Below are positions 22,233 through 30,269 of a stretch of DNA of 32,073 bases, piece after piece. The number at the start of each line of letters is the position of its first letter. Position 1 is the stretch's first letter. Source of the DNA: CAYJAB01 sp964368305. GTDB lineage: Bacteria; Bacillota_I; Bacilli_A; Erysipelotrichales; Erysipelotrichaceae. Both the position numbers and the translations under genes were made by a program. The notes beneath the pieces were generated by a model that did not search any database, was not told the DNA's origin, and saw only the letters and a list, made by a program, of their open reading frames with translations. The stretch spans positions 1-32,073 of the forward strand of contig CAYJAB010000014.1 in assembly GCA_964368305.1 (NCBI GenBank). Direction: 5' to 3'.

Positions 22233-23415
22233 AATTAATCCAGAGATTTGTACAAAATGTGAAGTATGTATAGGTAGATGTCCATTTCAAGCACTTGAAG
22301 TCAAAGATGAAAAAGTAGTTGTCTTACAAGGATGTAAGGCTTGTAAAGTATGTATCAATTTATGTCCACATAAAGCGATTTCTTTTGAAGAGGTAAAACA
22401 TCAAACCATAGATAAAGATCGCTATAAAGGAATATTGGTGTATGTAGAACATGAGGATGGCGTTATTCATGGTGTAACCTATGAATTAATAAATAAAGCG
22501 TTAGAGCTTGCGAAAAAAGTAAATCAAAGTGTTTCTTGTTTGTTTATTGGAAGTGAAATTTATGATAAAGCAGATGCGTTATTAGAATATGGTGTAAGTC
22601 ATGTTTATGTATATGAAAGTGAAGCACTACAGTATTTTAAAGTGGATAGTTATACAAATGTATTTGAACATTGTATACATAAAAGTATGCCGCATACTGT
22701 ATTAATTGGGGCGACAACGGTAGGAAGAAGTTTAGCGCCTAAAGTTGCGACACGATTTAAAACAGGATTAACGGCGGATTGTACGATTTTAGATATCAAA
22801 GAAAACACGGATTTAATTCAAACACGTCCTGCGTTTGGTGGGAATATTATGGCGCAAATTGTCACAGAAAATCATCGTCCACAGTTTTCAACGGTGCGTT
22901 ATAAAGTAATGGACCATGCGAAAAAAATAGATAACCCAAGTGGTGTTAAAGAAAGAGTGGAAATAGATGAATCACTTCTAAAAAGTAAAATTGAAATCAT
23001 TGAAGTGATTGAAAAATTAAAAGAAATAGATATTAGTGAAGCTGAAGTGTTGGTTGTTGCTGGAAATGCAGTTTCGGATGAGAAGGGAATGGCTTTAGTA
23101 CAGTCACTGGCGGATGCTCTTTCTGCACAAGTCGCCGTAACACGTCCTTTGGTTGAAAAAGGATGGATGACATATCAATATCAAATTGGGTTATCCGGAA
23201 GAACTGTAAAACCAAAATTAATTATTACGTGTGGTGTAAGTGGCGCAATTCAATTTGTCGCTGGTATGGAAAACAGTGAGGTCATTATGGCGATTAATAT
23301 AGATGAAAATGCACCGATCTTCAACATAGCAGATTATGCGGTTGTTGGGGATGTCTATGAAGTTTTACCGAGTTTAATTGAAAAAATTAAAGGAGAAAAG
23401 TTCAATGTTTCATAA
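22219..23415 (+). CDS. lctC: Electron transfer flavoprotein alpha subunit with N-terminal ferredoxin domain
   Basis: EtfA, 398 residues. Residues 1-60 are a two-cluster ferredoxin: Cys11, 14, 17, 21 (CTKCEVCIGRCP) and Cys39, 42, 45, 49 (CKACKVCINLCP). The EtfA body follows, with the C-terminal FAD-binding stretch RPLVEKGW, GLSGRTVKPKLIITCGVSGAIQF and NIDENAPIFNIADYAVVGD. Fusing ferredoxin to EtfA is typical of Lct complexes, where reduced ferredoxin and lactate electrons are confurcated to NAD. The ATG at 22219 follows AAGGAGA; the upstream in-frame reading from 22201 is rejected. The gene overlaps both neighbours, so the subunits are likely made in fixed ratio. Confidence 0.93.
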   Translation: MAGIKINPEICTKCEVCIGRCPFQALEVKDEKVVVLQGCKACKVCINLCPHKAISFEEVKHQTIDKDRYKGILVYVEHEDGVIHGVTYELINKALELAKKVNQSVSCLFIGSEIYDKADALLEYGVSHVYVYESEALQYFKVDSYTNVFEHCIHKSMPHTVLIGATTVGRSLAPKVATRFKTGLTADCTILDIKENTDLIQTRPAFGGNIMAQIVTENHRPQFSTVRYKVMDHAKKIDNPSGVKERVEIDESLLKSKIEIIEVIEKLKEIDISEAEVLVVAGNAVSDEKGMALVQSLADALSAQVAVTRPLVEKGWMTYQYQIGLSGRTVKPKLIITCGVSGAIQFVAGMENSEVIMAINIDENAPIFNIADYAVVGDVYEVLPSLIEKIKGEKFNVS

Positions 23416-24823
23416 ATGTACAAATGAAGATTTAAATTATTTTAAAGAAGTATGTGGTGAAAGTGAAGTTTGTGTTGAAGATCAAATTCATGAAGATTTT
23501 ACACGAGATGAAATGACAGAATATGGATGTTATAAGCCAGATGTTGTTGTATTTGTAAAAAATACAGAACAAGTATCAAAGGTTGTATCATATTGTAATG
23601 ATAAAAATATTGCACTTACGGTACGTGGGAGTGGTACGGGTCTTTGTGGCGGAAGTGTTGCGATTTTAGGTGGTGTTGTCTTAGCGATGAATAAGATGAA
23701 TAAAATAATAGAAATTGATCATAATACATTAACGGCAATTGTAGAGCCTGGTGTATTATTAATGGAACTTGCGCAAGCAGCAAGTGATGAAGGATTTTTA
23801 TATGCGCCAGATCCTGGAGAGAAAAGTGCGACAATAGGTGGCAATGTTTCGACAAATGCAGGTGGAATGCGTGCAGTAAAATATGGAGTAACACGCGATT
23901 ATATCAAAGGACTTGAAGTTGTTATGGCAAATGGTGAAGTACTACAATTAGGTGGTAAGGTCGCTAAGAGTAGTTCTGGTTATAGTTTAAAAGATTTGAT
24001 TATTGGAAGTGAAGGGACTTTGTGTGTTGTCACAAAAATTTATGCGAAACTTTTGGCGAAACCTAGCAAAATGATTTCTCTTTTGGTTCCTTTTTCTGAT
24101 TTAAATCAGTGTTTAAAAGTTGTAAATAAGGTATTGTCTTTAGCGGATCGTCCTGTAACAATTGAGTTTATGGAAAAAGAAGTTATTGATGATTCTTGTG
24201 AATATTTAGGGAAGCAATTTCCTAATAAAGGATACAATGCCTATTTGATTATTTCGTATAATGGAAATAGTAAAAAGGAAATTGAAGAGATGTATGAGCC
24301 TGCTGCAAACTTATGTTTAAGTCATGGTGCATTGGATGTTTTTATTTCTGATACACAGGAAAGACAAGATAGTGTATGGAGTGCACGTGGTGCATTTTTG
24401 GAGGCAATTAAAAATTCAACAACGACAATGGATGAGTGTGATGTAGTTGTGGATATTAATTTAGTGGGTGAGTTTATGAAATTTGTAAAAGAACTTTCTG
24501 AAAAATATGAAGTTAGAATTAGAAGTTTTGGACATGCTGGGGATGGGAATCTTCATGTATATGTATGTAAAGATGATTTAACTGATGAAAGATGGGAAAC
24601 GGTTGTGAATACTTGTATGGATCAAATGTATGAAAAAGCAATTCAGCTCAATGGTCAAGTATCGGGTGAACATGGAATTGGACATGCAAAGAAGAAATAT
24701 CTAAGACAGTCTATTGGTGAGACTCAAATTGAATTGATGAGACAAATTAAAAAGGTATTTGATCCTAAAGGGATTTTAAATCCAAATAAAGTATTTGATT
24801 TAAAAGGAGAAAAAAATGATTAA
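23405..24823 (+). CDS. lctD: FAD-linked (D-)lactate dehydrogenase, GlcD/LctD type
   Basis: A 472-residue FAD-linked oxidase (PF01565 plus PF02913). The PP-type FAD domain shows TVRGSGTGLCGGS, PDPGEKSATIGGNVSTNAGG and GSEGTLCV. The C-terminal substrate domain shows RSFGHAGDGNLH and SGEHGIGHAKKKYL, both of which carry the conserved histidines. Such enzymes oxidise D-lactate, glycolate or similar 2-hydroxy acids. Behind EtfBA with a ferredoxin domain, lactate is the likely substrate, with electrons passed to the Etf rather than to quinone. The ATG at 23405 follows GGAG nine bases upstream and overlaps EtfA by 11 bases. No lactate permease or racemase (LctE, LctF) follows. Confidence 0.9.
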   Translation: MFHKCTNEDLNYFKEVCGESEVCVEDQIHEDFTRDEMTEYGCYKPDVVVFVKNTEQVSKVVSYCNDKNIALTVRGSGTGLCGGSVAILGGVVLAMNKMNKIIEIDHNTLTAIVEPGVLLMELAQAASDEGFLYAPDPGEKSATIGGNVSTNAGGMRAVKYGVTRDYIKGLEVVMANGEVLQLGGKVAKSSSGYSLKDLIIGSEGTLCVVTKIYAKLLAKPSKMISLLVPFSDLNQCLKVVNKVLSLADRPVTIEFMEKEVIDDSCEYLGKQFPNKGYNAYLIISYNGNSKKEIEEMYEPAANLCLSHGALDVFISDTQERQDSVWSARGAFLEAIKNSTTTMDECDVVVDINLVGEFMKFVKELSEKYEVRIRSFGHAGDGNLHVYVCKDDLTDERWETVVNTCMDQMYEKAIQLNGQVSGEHGIGHAKKKYLRQSIGETQIELMRQIKKVFDPKGILNPNKVFDLKGEKND

Positions 24824-25619
24824 ACTTGTAGTGTTTGACGTAGATGGGACTTTGGTAGATCATAGCAATAATGAGGTGTATGCATCGAGTATTGAAGCGA
24901 TTCAAAATTTAAAAAAGAAGAATATTTTTATAGCAATTGCAACGGGAAGAACACATTATAGTGTGGATGAAAGAGTATTGAAAATAAGTCCGGATTATAT
25001 TATCGGATGTAATGGCCAAGTGATTGTGGATCATACAGGGAATGTGCTTTCTTGTATTAATTTCACACAAGAAGAAACAATGGGTTTGTATGAATTAAGT
25101 TTAAAACATCGTCTTCCTTTGCTTATGAAATTTGAGGATGCGACATATATGTATGAGCATAGTAGAGGATTTCAATGGATTGAGGATTTTGATGAAGCTG
25201 AGAGTACATTTAAACTAAAATATGATCATAACTATGATCGTCATTTAAAGTCTTTACCACAAAGTATATCGATGGTTGTTGAAGATCCTTTAAAAGCAGA
25301 AATTGAAAAACAGTATCCAACATTAAAATTTGTGAAATGTGGATGGAGTGATTACGATATTATTCATCAAAATATTGACAAGTCGATAGGGATTGAATAT
25401 ATAATGAATAAGCATCATATAAACTGGGATGAAGTAGCGACATTTGGAGACAATATGAATGATATTGAAATGTTGAGTAAAGCAAAGTATGGTTGTGCTG
25501 TATATGACGCAAGTGATGTAGTTAAGAAGGCTGCATCTTATACAACGGATCAGTTGAAAAATGATGGTATTAAAAAGATGATTGAGAAAATCATGAAAGA
25601 GGAGAATCAAAATGATTAA
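24816..25619 (+). CDS. Cof-type HAD-family phosphatase
   Basis: A 267-residue Cof/IIB HAD hydrolase. Motif I is VFDVDGTLV, motif II IATGR, and motif IV TFGDNMNDIEML, with a C2 cap between. It is related to but clearly diverged from the HAD protein at 20484. AAAGGAGA precedes the ATG, which overlaps the lactate dehydrogenase gene by eight bases, and its own end overlaps the next gene by eight bases. It is therefore a true operon member. Why a small-molecule phosphatase belongs to a lactate operon is not known; removing a damaged or stray phosphorylated metabolite is one guess. Confidence 0.92.
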   Translation: MIKLVVFDVDGTLVDHSNNEVYASSIEAIQNLKKKNIFIAIATGRTHYSVDERVLKISPDYIIGCNGQVIVDHTGNVLSCINFTQEETMGLYELSLKHRLPLLMKFEDATYMYEHSRGFQWIEDFDEAESTFKLKYDHNYDRHLKSLPQSISMVVEDPLKAEIEKQYPTLKFVKCGWSDYDIIHQNIDKSIGIEYIMNKHHINWDEVATFGDNMNDIEMLSKAKYGCAVYDASDVVKKAASYTTDQLKNDGIKKMIEKIMKEENQND

Positions 25620-26340
25620 AGACAAGTTTATTGAAGCAGTAGATCAATTACAAAAGAAGTTAAGAGATACGCAATCTGAAAACATCATTACAGCGGCGAA
25701 TTTAATAGCGGATTGCGCGTTAAATGATGGATGTGTACATTTGTATGATACAGGTCACATTATTGATTCAGAAATTTTTAACCGTGCTGGTGGATATGAA
25801 ATGATGCGTCGTTTCAAATTTGAATTAACTGTAACAGGAACTGCAAGAAAACGCTCTTATATGGAAAAAGACGAATCAATGGAAGGTCTTGCGAAGTTTG
25901 CACTTAGAAAAGGGGATGTCCAAAAAGGAGATGTCATGATTATTGGAAGTGTTTCTGGTAAAACACCAAATGTAATTGACATTGCATTGGCTTGTAAAGA
26001 AATGGGTGTTAAAGTGATTACAATTAGTTCTATTACGTATTCAAGTCAATTAGAGTCTATGCATTCAAGTAAAAAGCATTTGTATGAAATTGGGGATGTG
26101 AACATTGATAATTGTGCACCTTATGGAGATGCAATGATTGAAGATGATCGTTTAGATTCTACATTTATTCCTGCATCAGGACTATCAGCTGCTTATTTGA
26201 TGTGGATGATGTGTGCTGATTTGGCAGAAATCTTACTTGAAAGAGGGGTCAAACCTGGTATTTTAAGAAGTGTAAATAAACCTGGAAATCATGAATATAA
26301 TTTAGAACTTGCTGAGTTATATCAAAAACGTAGTTATTAA
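25612..26340 (+). CDS. SIS-domain protein (phosphosugar-binding type)
   Basis: A 242-residue protein with a sugar isomerase (SIS) fold. Residues about 35-60 (GCVHLYDTGHIIDSEIFNRA) resemble the N-terminal phosphosugar site of GmhA/SIS_2 proteins. The glycine-serine segment MIIGSVSGKTPNVIDIA is the phosphate-binding loop, and VITISSI the following strand. SIS domains isomerise, transfer or sense phosphosugars. No helix-turn-helix is present, so it is an enzyme or a stand-alone sensor. GAGGAG precedes the ATG and the gene overlaps the HAD gene by eight bases. Together the pair suggests one phosphorylated metabolite handled by both proteins. The exact reaction is unknown. Confidence 0.85.
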   Translation: MIKDKFIEAVDQLQKKLRDTQSENIITAANLIADCALNDGCVHLYDTGHIIDSEIFNRAGGYEMMRRFKFELTVTGTARKRSYMEKDESMEGLAKFALRKGDVQKGDVMIIGSVSGKTPNVIDIALACKEMGVKVITISSITYSSQLESMHSSKKHLYEIGDVNIDNCAPYGDAMIEDDRLDSTFIPASGLSAAYLMWMMCADLAEILLERGVKPGILRSVNKPGNHEYNLELAELYQKRSY

Positions 26341-26345
26341 AAATA

Positions 26346-26373
26346 AAAGAAGCTGTTTTACAGCTTCTTTTTT
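26346..26373. terminator. Bidirectional terminator between the lct-type operon and cutC
   Basis: The 10-bp stem AAAGAAGCTG / CAGCTTCTTT has a TTTTA loop, with T-rich tails on both strands. It serves the convergent SIS and cutC genes. Confidence 0.92.
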
Positions 26374-26379
26374 ATTCAA

Positions 26380-27129
26380 CTATTTTAGTTTTGAGATTTC
26401 TTGCATAATCGCAAGTAATTGCGCTTTTTCTGTTGCGACAAAACTATGGTTTTTATCTTCTTTATTGTCTGTACCAAATCTTTGTGTAGATGGATCAAGT
26501 ACAAGATGTTTTGCGGTCATATGGATTTGGTTGGCTTTTGTAAGGTTTAGAATTTCTAAAACGTTATGTTCTCTTACGCCTCCTCCTGGTAAAATTTGAA
26601 TTTTGTCTCCATATTTTTCTTGAAGGTATCCAAGTTTTTTACATCCATCTTCAATATCAGGATATACAGAGCCTCCACTTGTAAGAATGCGGTCTATTCC
26701 ACATTCTATTAGAATTTGAATTGAATTTTCAAGATCTTCTGTAGCATCAAATGCTTTATGGAAAATCGCTTCTTTTGGTTTAATTAATTGAACCATTTCT
26801 TTTGTGCGTTTTACATCGATGGTGCTATCTTCATTTAGAAATCCAAAAACAATTCCATCCGCACCTGCTTCTAGTAAGTCTTTAGCTTCTTGAAGCATAA
26901 CTTGGTATGTAATTTCTGAATAATAAAATCCAAATCCACGTGGTCTTACCATACAACAAATAGGAATGTCGACTGCTTTTTTAGCATGTCTTAGCGTTGC
27001 GGTAGAAGGTGTCATTCCACCCATTTCTAGCGCATGATTAAGCTCGATACGGTCTGCATTACACTGCTGTGCTGTGATGCAATCTTCAACGGATCCACAG
27101 CATACTTCTACTAAAATATTGTTTATCAT
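26380..27129 (-). CDS. cutC: CutC family protein
   Basis: A cytoplasmic TIM-barrel protein of 249 residues, historically linked to copper tolerance though its biochemical role is unsettled. Seen motifs are VEVCCGSVEDC at the N-terminus, RIELNHALEMGGMTPS, CMVRPRGFGFYYS, FHKAFDA, RILTSGG and ILPGGGV; the region around MVRPRG and the C-terminal H-M-T are family signatures. The length is right for the family. GGAGCC precedes the ATG, and a weak minus-strand promoter (TTCTAT, 17 bases, TATGAT) lies upstream. It is a single-gene transcript, convergent with the SIS gene and divergent from the purine operon. Confidence 0.92.
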   Translation of the reverse strand: MINNILVEVCCGSVEDCITAQQCNADRIELNHALEMGGMTPSTATLRHAKKAVDIPICCMVRPRGFGFYYSEITYQVMLQEAKDLLEAGADGIVFGFLNEDSTIDVKRTKEMVQLIKPKEAIFHKAFDATEDLENSIQILIECGIDRILTSGGSVYPDIEDGCKKLGYLQEKYGDKIQILPGGGVREHNVLEILNLTKANQIHMTAKHLVLDPSTQRFGTDNKEDKNHSFVATEKAQLLAIMQEISKLK

Positions 27130-27224
27130 ATTGGCTCCTTTTATGTTATGTAAATCATATCATAGGTTGTTTATTTTTTTAATAGAAACTTATGAAAATA
27201 ATTCTATACTTTTTTAGTTGTTTT

Positions 27225-27233
27225 TGTTATAAT
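27225..27233 (+). promoter_or_regulatory. Extended -10 promoter of the purine operon
   Basis: TGT-TATAAT is an extended -10 box; no good -35 hexamer stands 17 bases upstream. Transcription should start near 27240, so the riboswitch is at the very 5' end of the mRNA. Confidence 0.7.
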
Positions 27234-27243
27234 TTCGTAAAGT

Positions 27244-27334
27244 TAAAATCATCGTATATTCTTGTGGATTTGGCACAAGAGTCTCTACGGACTACCTAAT
27301 TGGTCCACTACGAGCGATTCAGATTTTTTCTTAT
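27244..27334 (+). promoter_or_regulatory. Purine riboswitch controlling ade-guaB-guaA
   Basis: The aptamer core spans 27252-27313. P1 is TCGTA / TACGA, P2 is CTTGTG / CACAAG with loop GATTTGG (the L2 consensus), J2/3 is GTCTCTAC, and P3 is GGACTA / TGGTCC with an L3 of CCTAAT. This is the purine class layout. The specificity base, in the ACTA just before P1 closes (27308), is C, which in characterised members pairs with guanine or hypoxanthine; adenine riboswitches have U there. Downstream of P1, GCGATTCAGATTTTTTC leads straight into a T tract. No separate terminator hairpin is seen, and AAAATC (27245-27250) can pair with GATTTT to lengthen P1. Confidence 0.9.
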
Positions 27335-27351
27335 TCATTTAGGAGAAAAAA

Positions 27352-29127
27352 ATGTTAACAATTGAAAAACTAAGAAGAATGAGAGATGTTGCTTCTTTAA
27401 AGGAAGAAGCAGATTTATTGATTAAGAATTTAAAGATAATTAATACGATTACCCAGGAAATACATGAAGTGAATCTTTCTATTGTAGAGGATCGCATTGT
27501 TGGGTTTTCTGGTGAAAAAGCAAAAGTGGTGATTGATGCAAAAGGAATGTATGCATCACCACTTTTAATTGATGCGCACATGCATATTGAATCTACTTTA
27601 TTAACACCAGGTGTATTAAATGATCTTTTACTTCCAAGAGGTGTGGGGACAATTATTGCCGATCCACATGAAATTGCGAATGTAAGTGGAAAACAAGGAA
27701 TTGAGTATATTTTAAAATCTGTTGAAGCGTTGGATCTTGATTTTAAAGTTGCGCTTCCATCCTGTGTTCCATCGACAAGTTTTGAACATTCTGGTGCGAT
27801 TTTAAAAGCAGAGGATTTATTTGAGTTTTATGATCATCCAAATGTAATTGGGCTTGCGGAAGTTATGGATTATTTTAGTGTATTAGACGATGAAGATATG
27901 TTGAATAAATTGTTTGATGCACAAACATTGAATAAGACAATTGATGGACATGGTGCTATTTTAGATGAAGTAGGATTGGATGTATTTGCTGCTATGAACA
28001 TTTTAAATGACCATGAATGTGGGGATCTAAAAGGAATGCAAGATCGTCTAAGACGTGGTATATATACGTTTATTCGTGAAGGGACTGTTTGTAAGAATTT
28101 AGAGGATTTAATTAAGGCGGTTGATTTACATAATTATCGTTATGTATGTTTATGTACAGATGATAAACATCCAGATGATTTAGCAAAAGATGGTGGAATT
28201 GATGGAGTGTTAAGAAAGGCAATTGAGTTAAATGTAGATCCAATTATGGCAATTTCATTGGCGACATTGAATCCAAGCAAGTGTTATAAATTAGATGACA
28301 TTGGTGTATTAACACCTGGTAAAAAAGCAGACTTCTTCTTATTTGAAGATTTAAATAATATTCAAGCGAAAAAGGTGTTTAAAAATGGTGTGCTTGTGGC
28401 AGAAGATGGTAAAGTAATCAATGAGAAAAAACATCTTCGTGTAGAAGTAAGTGAGAGTATATTACATTCTATTAACTACAAACCATTTTGTAAGTCTGAT
28501 ATTCAAATTGATTTGGGTAAATCAAATGGTATGAATATGATAGAGGTTAGTGCAGGAAGTGTTGTCACAAAATTATTGAAAGAAGTTGTGGATAAAAATG
28601 AAGACAATCAATTTGTACAAAGTATAGAAAAAGATCATGCGAAATTGATTGTAGTTGAAAGACATCACGCTACTGGAAATATTGGATTGAGTTGTGTGAA
28701 GGGGTTTGGACTTTTAAAAGGAGCCATTGCGACAACAGTAGCGCATGATAGTCACAATATTATCGCAGTCGGTATGAATGATGGTGATATGATGTTAGCG
28801 GTAGATCAAGTACAAAGAAATGGCGGCGGATATGTCTTAGTTGTAGATGGCCAAGTCAAATCTTGTGTAAAACTTGAAGTATCAGGGTTAATGACAAACA
28901 GTAGTTTAGAACAAACAACCGCATCTTTACATAAATTGCATAGTGATGTGAATGAAATTATTGTTGATCATAAATTTAATCCATTTTTGATGTTGTCGTT
29001 TATTTCACTTCCAGTTATTCCGGAAGTGAAACTTACAGATATTGGATTAATTGAGGTTACTACAGGAAGTGTAATGGAACTGCCTGTGATGATAGATAAA
29101 ATTGATGAAATACAGGAGGAATATTAA
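27352..29127 (+). CDS. ade: Adenine deaminase
   Basis: Converts adenine to hypoxanthine and ammonia in purine salvage; a cytoplasmic amidohydrolase-superfamily metalloenzyme. At 591 residues it has the usual length. The metal site starts with DAHMHIESTLLTPG, and IIADPHEIANVSG and CTDDKHPDDL are the other family hallmarks; the C-terminal domain has VERHHATGNIGLS and ATTVAHDSHNIIAVG. TAGGAGA precedes the ATG. It is the first gene behind a purine riboswitch, and its stop overlaps the guaB start by one base (TAATG). Its product can feed IMP through a hypoxanthine phosphoribosyltransferase that is not in this window, after which GuaB and GuaA make GMP. Confidence 0.95.
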   Translation: MLTIEKLRRMRDVASLKEEADLLIKNLKIINTITQEIHEVNLSIVEDRIVGFSGEKAKVVIDAKGMYASPLLIDAHMHIESTLLTPGVLNDLLLPRGVGTIIADPHEIANVSGKQGIEYILKSVEALDLDFKVALPSCVPSTSFEHSGAILKAEDLFEFYDHPNVIGLAEVMDYFSVLDDEDMLNKLFDAQTLNKTIDGHGAILDEVGLDVFAAMNILNDHECGDLKGMQDRLRRGIYTFIREGTVCKNLEDLIKAVDLHNYRYVCLCTDDKHPDDLAKDGGIDGVLRKAIELNVDPIMAISLATLNPSKCYKLDDIGVLTPGKKADFFLFEDLNNIQAKKVFKNGVLVAEDGKVINEKKHLRVEVSESILHSINYKPFCKSDIQIDLGKSNGMNMIEVSAGSVVTKLLKEVVDKNEDNQFVQSIEKDHAKLIVVERHHATGNIGLSCVKGFGLLKGAIATTVAHDSHNIIAVGMNDGDMMLAVDQVQRNGGGYVLVVDGQVKSCVKLEVSGLMTNSSLEQTTASLHKLHSDVNEIIVDHKFNPFLMLSFISLPVIPEVKLTDIGLIEVTTGSVMELPVMIDKIDEIQEEY

Positions 29128-30269
29128 TGGATTCAATGAATGGGAAAGTAGTTAAAGAAGGGTATACATTTGATGATTTACTTTTAGTGCCAGCTTATAG
29201 TCAAGTTGTGCCTGCACAAGTAAAACTAAAAACAAGATTAACGGATAAGATTACATTGAATATTCCAATTTGTTCTGCAGCAATGGATACTGTTACAGAA
29301 GATGAAATGGCAAAAGCATTGGCTTTAAATGGTGGTCTTGGATTTATTCATAAAAACATGACAATTGAACAACAAACGCAAATGGTAAAAACAGTTAAAG
29401 AAACAGTTGTTACAAAAGAAGACCGTGATGCATGTTTAGATGCACAAGGACGTTTGGTTGTAGGAGCTGCAGTGGGTGTAAGTGATACGACATTTGATCG
29501 TGTTGCATCTTTAGTAGAAGCAGGTGTTGATATTATAGCAGTAGATAGTGCACATGGGCATTCTATGGGTGTTATTAATACAGTTAAAAAGATTCGTGAA
29601 TTGTATAAAGATTTGGATATTGTTGGTGGAAATGTTGTAACATCTCAAGCAGCAATTGATTTAATTTATGCGGGGGCAAATGTTATTAAAGTAGGTGTGG
29701 GTCCTGGATCTATTTGTACAACACGTGTTATTAGTGGTGTTGGGGTTCCTCAATTAACTGCAATCAACGATGTATATAACTTTGCGAAAACATATAATGT
29801 AGGTGTGATTGCGGATGGTGGAATTAAGCTATCTGGGGATATTGTAAAAGCACTTGCGGCAGGTGGAGATTGTGTTATGCTTGGTGGTCTTCTTGCAGGA
29901 TGTGAAGAAACACCGGGTGAAGTAATTGAAAAAGATGGTAAAAAAATTAAGAAATATGTAGGGATGGGATCACTGTCTGCAATGAAGCGTGGAAGCAGTG
30001 ACCGTTATTTCCAAGGTGGACAAAAAGAGTTGAAGAAACTTGTTCCTGAGGGAATTGAAGCGACTGTAGCATATAAAGGAAGTATTGAAGATGTAATTTA
30101 CCAAATGATGGGCGGATTACGCAGTGGTATGGGTTATTGTGGATGTGGAAGTGTTTTAGAGTTAAAAGAAAAAGCGAAGTTTATTAAAATCACAAATGCT
30201 GGATTAAAAGAATCACATCCGCATGATGTACAAAATGTGAAGGAGGCACCAAATTACCGTGGCAAATAA
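29127..30269 (+). CDS. guaB: IMP dehydrogenase lacking the CBS (Bateman) module
   Basis: NAD-dependent IMP dehydrogenase, the committed step to GMP. It has 380 residues where most bacterial enzymes have about 485-490. The catalytic barrel is complete: YTFDDLLLVPA, SAAMDTVTE, VDSAHGHS, catalytic Cys197 in GPGSICTTR, DGGIKLSGD, and the flap YVGMGSLSAMKRGSSDRYF. After IHKNMTIEQQTQMVKTVKE (to about residue 92) it goes straight to TKEDRDACLDAQGRLVVGAAVG, the point where CBS-containing enzymes carry about 110 more residues. The reading frame is clean, so this is a natural CBS-less form, as known from Borrelia and Cryptosporidium. AGGAGG precedes the ATG. Confidence 0.95.
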   Translation: MDSMNGKVVKEGYTFDDLLLVPAYSQVVPAQVKLKTRLTDKITLNIPICSAAMDTVTEDEMAKALALNGGLGFIHKNMTIEQQTQMVKTVKETVVTKEDRDACLDAQGRLVVGAAVGVSDTTFDRVASLVEAGVDIIAVDSAHGHSMGVINTVKKIRELYKDLDIVGGNVVTSQAAIDLIYAGANVIKVGVGPGSICTTRVISGVGVPQLTAINDVYNFAKTYNVGVIADGGIKLSGDIVKALAAGGDCVMLGGLLAGCEETPGEVIEKDGKKIKKYVGMGSLSAMKRGSSDRYFQGGQKELKKLVPEGIEATVAYKGSIEDVIYQMMGGLRSGMGYCGCGSVLELKEKAKFIKITNAGLKESHPHDVQNVKEAPNYRGK

